Both the position numbers and the translations under genes were made by a program. The notes beneath the pieces were generated by a model, which saw only the letters and a list, made by a program, of their open reading frames with translations, had not been told where the DNA came from and searched no databases. Of a stretch of 12,486 bases of DNA, positions 6,775-12,486 are shown piece after piece (the first letter of the stretch is position 1; the number at the start of each line of letters is the position of its first letter). The stretch is taken from NCBI GenBank assembly GCA_030597485.1, contig JAUVRU010000022.1, forward strand, positions 1 to 12,486, written 5' to 3'. The DNA comes from Anaerolineae bacterium (GTDB lineage Bacteria; Chloroflexota; Anaerolineae; 4572-78; NAK82).

Positions 6775-8334
6775 TCACTCCCATTCAATAGTCGCTGGGG
6801 GTTTGCTGCTCACATCATACACTACCCGGTTAACCCCCTTCACCTCGTTCACGATTCGGTTGCCGACTCGCGCCAGCAAGTTGTCGGGCAAACGTGCCCA
6901 GTCAGCGGTCATGAAATCATCGGTAGTCACGGCGCGTAGAGCAATCACATCGGCGTAAGTGCGCTCATCGCCCATAACCCCCACGCTTTGTACCGGCAGC
7001 AGCACAGCGAAGGCCTGTGCCACCTGATCATACCAGTCGGAGGTCCATAATTCCTCGATGAAAATCGCATCTGCCTGGCGCAATGTCTCCAGCCGCTCCC
7101 ACGTCACCTCACCCAACACCCGAACAGCCAGACCAGGCCCCGGGAACGGATGCCGCCAAACAATCGACCGGGGTAACCCCAGTGCCTCGCCCACCCGGCG
7201 CACCTCGTCCTTGAAGAGATAGCGCAACGGTTCCACCAGGTCGAATCTCAGGCCAGCTGGCAATCCCCCCACGTTATGATGGGTCTTGATCTTGGCAGCC
7301 ACGGCCCGATCGGGCGCGGTGGACTCGATCACGTCGGGGTAAAGCGTGCCCTGAGCCAGGAAATCGACTCTCCCCAATCGGGTTGCCTCTGCCTCAAACA
7401 CGCGAATGAACCGTTCGCCAATGCGCTTACGCTTTGCCTCGGGGTCGGTGACGCCTTCCAGATCGGACAGGAACTGCTCGGTAGCGTCGACCGACACCAG
7501 ATGTATGCCCAGATGCTCCCCAAAGGTGGCCACTACCTGCTCTGGCTCCCCTTGCCGCATCATGCCGTGATTGACAAAGATGCAGGTCAATTGATCGCCA
7601 ATGGCCCGGTGCAACAAGATAGCCGTCACTGCCGAATCGACTCCGCCTGACAAGCCGCAGATCACCTGCCCTTCGCCAACTTGATCCCTCACTCGCTCAA
7701 CAGACTCCTCGATGAAGTTTCCTGCTGTCCAGCCGCCGCGACAGCCACAGACATCATAGAGAAAGGCTCGCAGAATGTGCATTCCCAAAGGAGTGTGGAC
7801 CACCTCAGGATGAAACTGCAAGCCGTATAACCCCCGGGCCGGATCGCCCATGGCGGCCGTGGGGCTGTTGTCGGAACAGGCCAGCGTCTCCAGCCCGGGC
7901 GGCAGACGGGTGATGCGATCACCGTGACTCATCCAGACGTCCAGCGACGAGCCAACGTCAGCCTTGATACTTGAGAACAGCGGGTTGTCTATGTCGGTGA
8001 GATTGATGCGAGCCTGACCGTACTCGCGCTCGGATGCCGCATCTACCTGACCTCCCAGATGATAAGCCAGCAATTGCATGCCGTAACATATGCCCAGCAG
8101 GGGACGGCGGCTGGCCAGGACGTAGTCTGGCAGATGCGGTGCCCCTGAGACATAAACGCTAGCCGGCCCCCCGCTCAGAATGTAACCCACCGGATTCAAC
8201 GCCATGACGGTCTCCGCCGGTGCGTGGTAGGGGATCAGCTCGCAATAGACCCCTGCCTCGCGCACACGGCGGGCAATGAGATGGCTGTATTGAGACCCGA
8301 AGTCCAGAATAACAACCGTTTCCCGCTCAGGCAT
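6775..8334 (-). CDS. guaA: GMP synthase (glutamine-hydrolysing)
   Basis: This 519-residue enzyme converts XMP, ATP and glutamine to GMP in the cytosol, the last step of guanine-nucleotide synthesis. The N-terminal class I glutamine amidotransferase domain (about 7-195) begins [16 protein letters not shown] and carries the catalytic triad in GICYGMQ (nucleophile C83) and HPE (H175, E177). The ATP-pyrophosphatase domain follows with the P-loop LSGGVDS (228-234). The C-terminal dimerisation domain has [11 protein letters not shown] (395-405) and ends KPPATIEWE, the usual GuaA terminus. Length is normal and the active-site residues I can name are present. It starts 6 bases after xpt, so the two are almost certainly cotranscribed and translationally coupled. 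The substrate XMP is the product of Xpt. Confidence 0.98.
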   Translation of the reverse strand: MPERETVVILDFGSQYSHLIARRVREAGVYCELIPYHAPAETVMALNPVGYILSGGPASVYVSGAPHLPDYVLASRRPLLGICYGMQLLAYHLGGQVDAASEREYGQARINLTDIDNPLFSSIKADVGSSLDVWMSHGDRITRLPPGLETLACSDNSPTAAMGDPARGLYGLQFHPEVVHTPLGMHILRAFLYDVCGCRGGWTAGNFIEESVERVRDQVGEGQVICGLSGGVDSAVTAILLHRAIGDQLTCIFVNHGMMRQGEPEQVVATFGEHLGIHLVSVDATEQFLSDLEGVTDPEAKRKRIGERFIRVFEAEATRLGRVDFLAQGTLYPDVIESTAPDRAVAAKIKTHHNVGGLPAGLRFDLVEPLRYLFKDEVRRVGEALGLPRSIVWRHPFPGPGLAVRVLGEVTWERLETLRQADAIFIEELWTSDWYDQVAQAFAVLLPVQSVGVMGDERTYADVIALRAVTTDDFMTADWARLPDNLLARVGNRIVNEVKGVNRVVYDVSSKPPATIEWE

Positions 8335-8340
8335 CTGTCA

Positions 8341-8910
8341 TCATCCAAACACGATCTCGCCGTTTTCCATGCTGGTGATCACAGCCAACGAATGGATAGG
8401 TACGTCCAGATAAGCCAGTTCCTCTCGACCCCCTTCAAACGCTTTTTCGATCACCACCCCGATGCCTCTGACCTCAGCGCTGGCCTGATGTGCCAGCCTG
8501 ACCAGCGCATCGATTGTCTTGCCTCGCGCCAGGAAGTCGTCGATGATAAGCACCTCATCACCAGGTCCCAGAAATTCGGGCGACGCCATCAATTCCACGC
8601 TCACACCCTTGGTGTGTGAGGGAGCGGAGGCAACATATGTCTGCTCAGGCATGGTGATCGGTCGGGTCTTGCGGGCATAGACGACCGGTACCCCCAGCGC
8701 CAGCGCTGTCGTCAAGGCCGGGGCAATGCCGGATATCTCGGCCGTGAACACCTTGTTGATGCCCATTGCCCCGAAGTGGGCGGCCAAAGCACCGCCAGCG
8801 GCCAGCATCAGCGCCGGGTCAACCTGATGGTTGAGGAAACTGTCCACTTTGAGGATACCACCGCCCAGGTTCTTGCCTTCACGTCGAATACGTTCCTTGA
8901 GAGCTTCCAC
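8341..8910 (-). CDS. xpt: Xanthine phosphoribosyltransferase
   Basis: This 189-residue protein matches Bacillus-type Xpt in length and throughout its sequence. It joins xanthine to PRPP to give XMP in purine salvage. Signatures are the N-terminus EALKERIRREG, LKVDSFLNHQVDP (20-32), the SGIAPA loop (60-65) and the PRPP-binding motif VLIIDDFLARGKT (120-132, acidic pair D124-D125). The start is a GTG at 8908-8910. It is supported by a strong ribosome site GAGAGGTGAT (minus strand, 8917-8926) 6 bases upstream and by the match of the next residues to other Xpt proteins. The leader is about 73 bases and begins at an extended -10 promoter. In Firmicutes xpt is often under a guanine riboswitch; I find no purine-aptamer core here. 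The gene heads the xpt-guaA operon. Confidence 0.96.
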   Translation of the reverse strand: MEALKERIRREGKNLGGGILKVDSFLNHQVDPALMLAAGGALAAHFGAMGINKVFTAEISGIAPALTTALALGVPVVYARKTRPITMPEQTYVASAPSHTKGVSVELMASPEFLGPGDEVLIIDDFLARGKTIDALVRLAHQASAEVRGIGVVIEKAFEGGREELAYLDVPIHSLAVITSMENGEIVFG

Positions 8911-8916
8911 TTGGTT

Positions 8917-8926
8917 ATCACCTCTC
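8917..8926 (-). promoter_or_regulatory. Strong ribosome binding site fixing the GTG start of xpt
   Basis: Minus-strand GAGAGGTGAT lies 6 bases before GTG 8910 and is complementary to much of the 16S 3' end. No ATG is equally well placed, so this site settles the start. Confidence 0.8.
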
Positions 8927-8989
8927 TGTTGATGGGTGCGGCCTGCTCTCTGTCAGTGCAGGATTCCTACAGGTTGTGTGTCACTCCCT

Positions 8990-9018
8990 ATTATACCACA
9001 ATATGTCGGCTTTGCGTA
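8990..9018 (-). promoter_or_regulatory. Promoter of xpt-guaA, extended -10 type
   Basis: On the minus strand TATAAT (8990-8995) is preceded by TGG, again TGnTATAAT. The -35 candidate TACGCA (9013-9018) is weak. Transcription should begin near 8983, giving a leader of about 73 bases. The leader contains CCTGC/GCAGG, which can form a small hairpin, and an overlapping AGGA-A-TCCT palindrome. I recognise no riboswitch consensus. Confidence 0.7.
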
Positions 9019-9037
9019 GCGTTGCCGATGCCGTGTC

Positions 9038-9217
9038 TCCTCTGACGCGCCGGTGACCATCAGTTTCGGGGTCGAGGTCAAGGAAGAGATCACCACTGCC
9101 CAGGCCATTGTGAACACCGCGCTGCTGGATGACGGGCAGAGACACATACTGCAGGTTCAGGCCACCGCCGTTGTAAATGGTAGCGGCATCTACCTGCCAT
9201 CCGTTCGCAGGCAGTAG
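9038..9217 (+). pseudogene. Orphan C-terminal fragment of a secreted surface protein (DUF11-like end with YLPxVxR tail)
   Basis: The plus-strand frame ending at TAG 9215-9217 reads SSDAPVTISFGVEVK, then EITTAQAIVNTALLDDG, then ATAVVNGSGIYLPSVRRQ. From memory this matches the end of many Chloroflexota extracellular proteins: a DUF11-like beta domain (VTI-F-V-V, IVNTA--DDG) followed by a short tail such as YLPLVLR or YLPLVRR. Only about 60 residues remain. An in-frame stop at 9017-9019, the xpt promoter at 8990-9018 and the absence of a start or ribosome site show that the rest of the gene has been lost. It is most simply a deletion or rearrangement remnant. The family assignment is by pattern recognition and needs a search. 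Confidence 0.6.
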
Positions 9218-9441
9218 GACAGCAGCACAAGCCCCCACCGCAGTCCCGATTCCTCGGCATCCGCTCCAGAATCGCGCCCCCTGCAACACTGGTGATTGCC
9301 CATAACGCATATGTTTGGCAGTAGACTTGATGGATTCGAGCCTTTGGGCGGTCCCACGTGACCCCAGGTCCGGCTAGAACCTCGACTCCGAAGCTCGATT
9401 GACTGGAAGAGAGTGTGTGGGTGTCACCAGCCGCAGAAGCC
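9218..9441. other. Non-coding stretch between the relic and the cydA promoter
   Basis: No frame here has a ribosome site plus a protein-like sequence. A longer minus-strand frame crosses 8981-9310, but it is the antisense shadow of the relic and its flank. I see no RNA gene or strong hairpin. It may be further decayed sequence of the lost surface-protein gene. Confidence 0.5.
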
Positions 9442-9450
9442 TTGACTTCT
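9435..9450. promoter_or_regulatory. Small interrupted palindrome over the cydA -35 box, candidate operator
   Basis: AGAAG (9435-9439) and CTTCT (9446-9450) flank six bases and overlap the TTGACT hexamer at 9442-9447. A regulator bound here would block the promoter. It does not match the FNR or Rex consensus as I know them. The arms are short, so chance is a real alternative. Confidence 0.25.
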
Positions 9451-9470
9451 CTTCGGCCCTGTGTTATACA
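9442..9470 (+). promoter_or_regulatory. Promoter of cydAB
   Basis: TTGACT (9442-9447) and TATACA (9465-9470) are separated by exactly 17 bases and fit a sigma70-type promoter. The expected start point is near 9477, giving a leader of about 45 bases to the cydA GTG. Confidence 0.7.
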
Positions 9471-9507
9471 TTCTCACATCCGTAGCCGAGTGAGCAAATC
9501 GTCGTCC

Positions 9508-9515
9508 AAGGAGGT
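9508..9515 (+). promoter_or_regulatory. Ribosome binding site fixing the GTG start of cydA
   Basis: AAGGAGGT lies 6 bases before GTG 9522, an almost perfect Shine-Dalgarno. It decides the non-ATG start. Confidence 0.85.
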
Positions 9516-9521
9516 CCCCTG

Positions 9522-10889
9522 GTGAACGAATTACTGCTGGCCCGTTGGCAATTTGCCATTACCTGTACTTATCACTACTTCTTCGTGCCCCTGACTCTCG
9601 GCCTCTCAATCCTGGTGGCAATCATGGAGACTCGCTACGCGCGCACCGGTGATGAGGTGTTCAAGCGGATGGCCAAATTCTGGGGAAAGCTGTTCTTGAT
9701 CAATTTTGCCATGGGCGTGGCGACCGGCCTCGTCATGGAGTTTCAGTTTGGCATGAACTGGTCCGAGTACGCCCGCTTCGTGGGAGATATCTTCGGCGCG
9801 CCTCTGGCGATTGAGGCCCTGTTGGCGTTCTTCCTGGAGGCCACGTTTCTGGGCATCTGGATATTCGGCTGGGACAAGCTCTCCAAGTCGCTGCACGCGG
9901 CTGCTATGTGGATGGTAGCGATCGGGTCTAACATGTCGGCCCTGTGGATTCTGATCGCCAACTCATTTATGCAGCAGCCTGTTGGCTATACGATTCGCAA
10001 CGGGCGGGCGGAGATGACCGATTTCTTCGTCCTGATCACCAATCCCAACGTCAGGTTTCAGTTTCCCCATGTCATTGCCGCTGGGATAACCACGGCTGCG
10101 TTCTTCGTGCTGGGTATCAGTGCCTATCATCTGCTGAGAAAGAGCCACGACCTGGAGGTATTTCGCCGATCGTTCCGAATAGCTGTGGTCTATGCTGTCA
10201 TCGGGACAGTCCTGGTCATCCTGGTAGGACATGGCCAGACACAGCACATGATTGACACGCAGCCGATGAAGATGGCGGCGGCCGAGGCGTTGATGCAGAC
10301 CGAAGATCCAGCTTCCTTCTCCTTGCTCAGCATCGTCAATGAAGCAGACATGACCGACATCTTCTCCATTCGCATCCCGGGGCTGCTGAGTTTCCTGGCC
10401 TACAATACCTTTCAGGGCGAAGTGAAGGGCATTCACGAGCTGCAGGTCACCTACCAGGACCTGTATGGTCCGGGGAATTACGTGCCACCTGTCGCCGTCA
10501 GTTACTGGACCTTTCGCCTGATGGTGGGGGCCGGGTTCCTGATGGCATTGCTGGCTCTGGTTGGCCTGTACCTGGTGTTCAGGGAACGGTTTGAACAACA
10601 GCGCCTGTATCTGACGCTGCTGGTGCCAGCTATAGCCTTGCCCTACATCGCCAACACCACCGGCTGGCTGCTCACCGAAGTGGGCCGCCAACCGTGGATT
10701 GTTTTTGGTTTGCAGAAGACGGAGGATGCCGTCTCCCCGGCTGTCTCCGCAGGTATGGTGCTGTTTTCGTTGGCAACGTTCACCGTGCTCTACGGTGCTC
10801 TGATGGTGGCGGACATCTACCTGCTGTCAAAATATGCTAAGAGCGGGCCGGAGGGGCAGGAGGATCTTTCCCCGGCAGGGGCGCACTAG
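9522..10889 (+). CDS. cydA: Cytochrome bd quinol oxidase subunit I, short Q-loop type
   Basis: This 455-residue multi-pass membrane protein binds quinol and three haems and reduces oxygen to water with high affinity. Key residues are visible: H18 in TYHYFF (the E. coli H19 haem ligand), E98 and E106 in the APLAIEALLAFFLEATF segment (proton path), H183 in FPHVIAAG and M334 in FRLMVGAG (haem b558 ligands), and E386 in GWLLTEVGRQPW (haem b595 ligand). The Q-loop begins QPMKMAAAEA (K250, E255) and is much shorter than in E. coli, which explains the 455 residues against about 520. This is the short-loop form common in Gram-positives and Chloroflexota. Translation starts at GTG 9522 after AAGGAGGT. 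cydB follows 25 bases downstream in the same operon. No active-site residue appears to be missing. Confidence 0.97.
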   Translation: MNELLLARWQFAITCTYHYFFVPLTLGLSILVAIMETRYARTGDEVFKRMAKFWGKLFLINFAMGVATGLVMEFQFGMNWSEYARFVGDIFGAPLAIEALLAFFLEATFLGIWIFGWDKLSKSLHAAAMWMVAIGSNMSALWILIANSFMQQPVGYTIRNGRAEMTDFFVLITNPNVRFQFPHVIAAGITTAAFFVLGISAYHLLRKSHDLEVFRRSFRIAVVYAVIGTVLVILVGHGQTQHMIDTQPMKMAAAEALMQTEDPASFSLLSIVNEADMTDIFSIRIPGLLSFLAYNTFQGEVKGIHELQVTYQDLYGPGNYVPPVAVSYWTFRLMVGAGFLMALLALVGLYLVFRERFEQQRLYLTLLVPAIALPYIANTTGWLLTEVGRQPWIVFGLQKTEDAVSPAVSAGMVLFSLATFTVLYGALMVADIYLLSKYAKSGPEGQEDLSPAGAH

Positions 10890-10914
10890 ACGCTCAGGAG
10901 CGGAGGAGTGCAAA

Positions 10915-11928
10915 ATGGATCTCAACACAATCTGGTTCATTCTGATAGGCGTGCTGTTCACAGGCTTCTTCTTCCTGGAAGGATTTGACTTCGGCGTGGG
11001 CATTCTGTTGCCCTTCCTGGGCAAAGAGGACAAGGAGCGCCGGATCATCATCAACACTATTGGCCCTCACTGGGACGCCAACGAAGTGTGGTTGGTCACG
11101 GCAGGCGGGGCTATGTTTGCCGCGTTCCCGAACTGGTATGCTACCCTGTTCAGCGGCTTCTACCTGGCACTATTCCTGATGTTGCTGACCATGATTCTGC
11201 GTGCCGTTGCCTTTGAGTTCCGCAGCAAGGATAAAAACCCACGCTGGCGCAGCTGGTGGGACTGGATGATCTTCGTGGGGAGTCTTGTACCGGCCTTGCT
11301 GTGGGGTGTGGCAATGGCCAACCTGCTGCGCGGTGTGCCCATTGATGCCAGCATGACCTATGTGGGTGGTTTCTTCAATCTGCTCAACCCCTTTGCGCTG
11401 CTGTGTGGGTTGACCTTCGTGTTGGTCTTCACCCTTCACGGAGCGATTTTCCTGACCTTGAAGACGGATGGTCAGATCTCGAAGAGAGCACGGGCAGTAG
11501 CCAAGGCGCTGTGGATTCCGGCTGTGGTCTCGCTGGTTCTGGCGCTGGGCATGGGCTATTTTGGCACCGGTATGGCTGCCCGCCTGGGAGTGGCACCGAT
11601 TGTGGTGCCCCTGATCGCGGTGGTGGCGCTACTGCTGGTCAGCTGGTTTCTCTATCGTGAGCGCACGGGACTGGCGTTCGTCCTCACGGGGGTGACCATC
11701 GCCTTCAGCACCATCACTTTGTTTATGGGACTCTATCCGCGAGTGATGGTCTCCAGTCTGAGTCCGGATTGGAGCCTTACGATATACAATGCCTCGTCCA
11801 GCCCGTACACACTGAAAGTCATGAGCATCGTTGCGCTCATTCTCCTGCCCATCGTGCTGGCCTACCAGGCATGGTCTTACTGGATCTTCCGGCAGCGCCT
11901 GGTGCGCGAATCGCCTCTCGAATACTGA
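10915..11928 (+). CDS. cydB: Cytochrome bd quinol oxidase subunit II
   Basis: This 337-residue membrane protein is the partner of CydA. It shares the fold, carries no haem itself in E. coli and is needed for assembly. The N-terminus has the conserved FLEGFDFGVGILLPFLG (20-36) and PHWDANEVWLVTAGG (51-65) motifs, followed by several hydrophobic helices. The end, LPIVLAYQAWSYWIFRQRL (311-329), is typical. The frame is open upstream to 10834 inside cydA, but ATG 10915 is the start: GGAGGAG (10902-10908) lies 6 bases before it and the protein then begins as the family does. No cydD, cydC or CydX-like short gene follows in the window. A 24-base near-copy of codons 316-323 recurs at 12455-12478. Confidence 0.96.
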   Translation: MDLNTIWFILIGVLFTGFFFLEGFDFGVGILLPFLGKEDKERRIIINTIGPHWDANEVWLVTAGGAMFAAFPNWYATLFSGFYLALFLMLLTMILRAVAFEFRSKDKNPRWRSWWDWMIFVGSLVPALLWGVAMANLLRGVPIDASMTYVGGFFNLLNPFALLCGLTFVLVFTLHGAIFLTLKTDGQISKRARAVAKALWIPAVVSLVLALGMGYFGTGMAARLGVAPIVVPLIAVVALLLVSWFLYRERTGLAFVLTGVTIAFSTITLFMGLYPRVMVSSLSPDWSLTIYNASSSPYTLKVMSIVALILLPIVLAYQAWSYWIFRQRLVRESPLEY

Positions 11929-12004
11929 CCAAGCTCTACGCGGCTGTCCAGCGTGGCCTGCACTTGGCGGGCAGGGTCTGCCGGACTGACGGATAACGCC
12001 TGAT

Positions 12005-12038
12005 CCGGGGATACAGTGGCGCACGATTTGATCCCCGG
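12005..12038 (+). terminator. Stem-loop downstream of cydB, possible terminator or 3' stabiliser
   Basis: CCGGGGAT (12005-12012) and ATCCCCGG (12031-12038) form a perfect 8-bp stem around 18 bases, starting 77 bases after cydB. A second stem CCTCCC/GGGAGG (12053-12058, 12067-12072) follows. Neither has a U-tract, so these may protect the mRNA end or act with Rho rather than terminate alone. Confidence 0.35.
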
Positions 12039-12153
12039 TGCGGTCAGACGTGCCTCCCTGGCCTCCGGGAGGGCAACTGATGTCCACTGCGATGGCGGGG
12101 AAAGAATCGCAGGGCACTTATGACTCGTCTGAAAAAACGTCTTCTCACCGCGG

Positions 12154-12212
12154 CCCGTCCTGCCGGCACCTGGACGCAGGCACCCGGGCACTCGTGCCGG
12201 AGCCAGGACGGG
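12154..12212. repeat. Large imperfect inverted repeat (16-bp stem with a 3-base bulge)
   Basis: CCCGTCCTG-CCGGCAC (12154-12169) pairs with GTGCCGG-AGC-CAGGACGGG (12194-12212): 7 plus 9 base pairs interrupted by an unpaired AGC. The 24-base loop contains CCCGGG. It is the first of three consecutive hairpins. Confidence 0.6.
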
Positions 12213-12222
12213 CTGGCGGAAG

Positions 12223-12275
12223 GCCAGGGAGACAATCTTATGAAATCTCAGCGAACTCTGCGTGCTCCCCCTGGC
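12223..12275. repeat. Inverted repeat GCCAGGG/CCCTGGC
   Basis: GCCAGGG (12223-12229) and CCCTGGC (12269-12275) are exact inverted copies around a 39-base loop that contains the AAATCTCAGCGAACTCTGCG piece. It lies between the two stronger hairpins. Confidence 0.35.
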
Positions 12276-12303
12276 ACCGCCGCTGCGCGGCAGCGCACAC
12301 TTG

Positions 12304-12335
12304 CACCGCGCTTGCGCGCAGCGCAAGTGCAGGTG
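12304..12335. repeat. Very stable GC-rich hairpin
   Basis: GCGCTTGCGC (12308-12317) pairs with GCGCAAGTGC (12321-12330) across a GCA loop: 10 bp with one G-U. It is extended by CACC (12304-12307) with GGTG (12332-12335) past one bulged A. No U-tract follows on either strand. Confidence 0.6.
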
Positions 12336-12454
12336 GGGGCAGGTGAGCGGTAAGATCCTCGTTACTTCAGCGGACTCACTTATGAATCTGGACAAACTCA
12401 ATGATAGGGCGACCACCCAGACCTACCCCCCGCCCCTACACGCCGCTCCTCCGA

Positions 12455-12478
12455 GCTTACCGGGCATGGTCTTACTGG
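12455..12478 (+). repeat. Near-copy of cydB codons 316-323 followed by a stop
   Basis: The 24 bases match cydB 11860-11883 at 22 positions, with an exact run of 16 (12463-12478 and 11868-11883). In frame the copy reads AYRAWSYW and then TAG, against AYQAWSYW in CydB. The two differences are one silent change and one Q-to-R change. Upstream similarity fades quickly. It could be a small duplication or the decayed end of a second cydB-like gene. Confidence 0.55.
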
Positions 12479-12486
12479 TAGGTCAA

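Larger units (their letters stand above)
11929..12486. other. Gene-free 3' region with several stem-loops
   Basis: No convincing gene lies in these 558 bases. Frames such as 12121-12353 (+) and 11877-12416 (-) are Arg/Pro/Ala-rich, have weak or no ribosome sites and cover hairpins. The stretch holds at least five inverted repeats and, at its end, a near-copy of the cydB 3' codons. The piece AAATCTCAGCGAACTCTGCG (12243-12262) resembles, from memory, a short repeat seen between genes in many bacterial genomes. Confidence 0.5.

Noticed and set aside
6763..6778. GTGAGT/ACTCAC inverted repeat over the guaA stop
   Set aside because: Only 6 bp with no U-tract; too weak to call a terminator.
8981..9310. 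109-residue minus-strand frame upstream of xpt
   Set aside because: It covers the xpt promoter and is antisense to the surface-protein relic; its NGGG-like patch is not enough for a family call.
9963..10691. 242-residue minus-strand frame inside cydA
   Set aside because: Antisense to a complete, motif-rich CydA; Gln/His-rich composition is typical of a shadow.
12121..12353. 77-residue plus-strand frame after cydB
   Set aside because: Arg/Ala/Pro-rich, weak ribosome site, and it spans three hairpins; no family resemblance.
1..12486. CRISPR array, transposase, integrase, phage or defence genes
   Set aside because: No regularly spaced repeats and no such protein signature were seen on either strand.

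Overview
The window looks like ordinary chromosome from a Chloroflexota bacterium (Anaerolineae/Caldilineae type). This is inferred, not proven. The support is a transmembrane protein joining a PP2C-like domain to a beta-propeller, a surface-protein tail ending in a YLPxVxR motif at 9191-9217, a short-Q-loop cytochrome bd, and moderately GC-rich DNA with TATAAT promoters.

Layout. Positions 1-1889 (+) hold the end of a hydroxypyruvate isomerase-type gene and a class III aminotransferase with an odd C-terminal tail. A convergent junction (1890-1983) separates them from a minus-strand block running from 8910 down to 1984: xpt and guaA (6 bases apart), a PP2C-like/beta-propeller membrane protein, an LCP cell-wall ligase with its own promoter, acpS, a 45-residue membrane peptide and tRNA-Val(GAC). 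Upstream of xpt is a plus-strand relic of a secreted-protein C-terminus (about 9038-9217). A sigma70-like promoter then leads into cydA-cydB (9522-11928). The last 560 bases have no convincing gene, but they carry several stem-loops and a 24-base near-copy of the 3' end of cydB.

How the genes work together. Xpt makes XMP from xanthine and GuaA aminates it to GMP, so they are consecutive steps in guanine-nucleotide supply. The LCP protein and the receptor-like protein belong to envelope biology, and AcpS activates acyl carrier protein. CydAB is a complete high-oxygen-affinity quinol oxidase; no cydDC or cydX is visible. The isomerase/aminotransferase pair suggests small-carbon or amino-acid catabolism, but the substrate cannot be read from the sequence.

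Three minus-strand promoters (tRNA-Val, LCP, xpt) share the extended -10 form TGnTATAAT. The LCP promoter sits so close to the ATG that the mRNA may be nearly leaderless. I see no CRISPR array, transposase, phage gene or recognisable defence system. Most of the window is housekeeping; the leads are the relic, the cydB tail repeat, the structured 3' region, the short membrane peptide and the receptor-like fusion.
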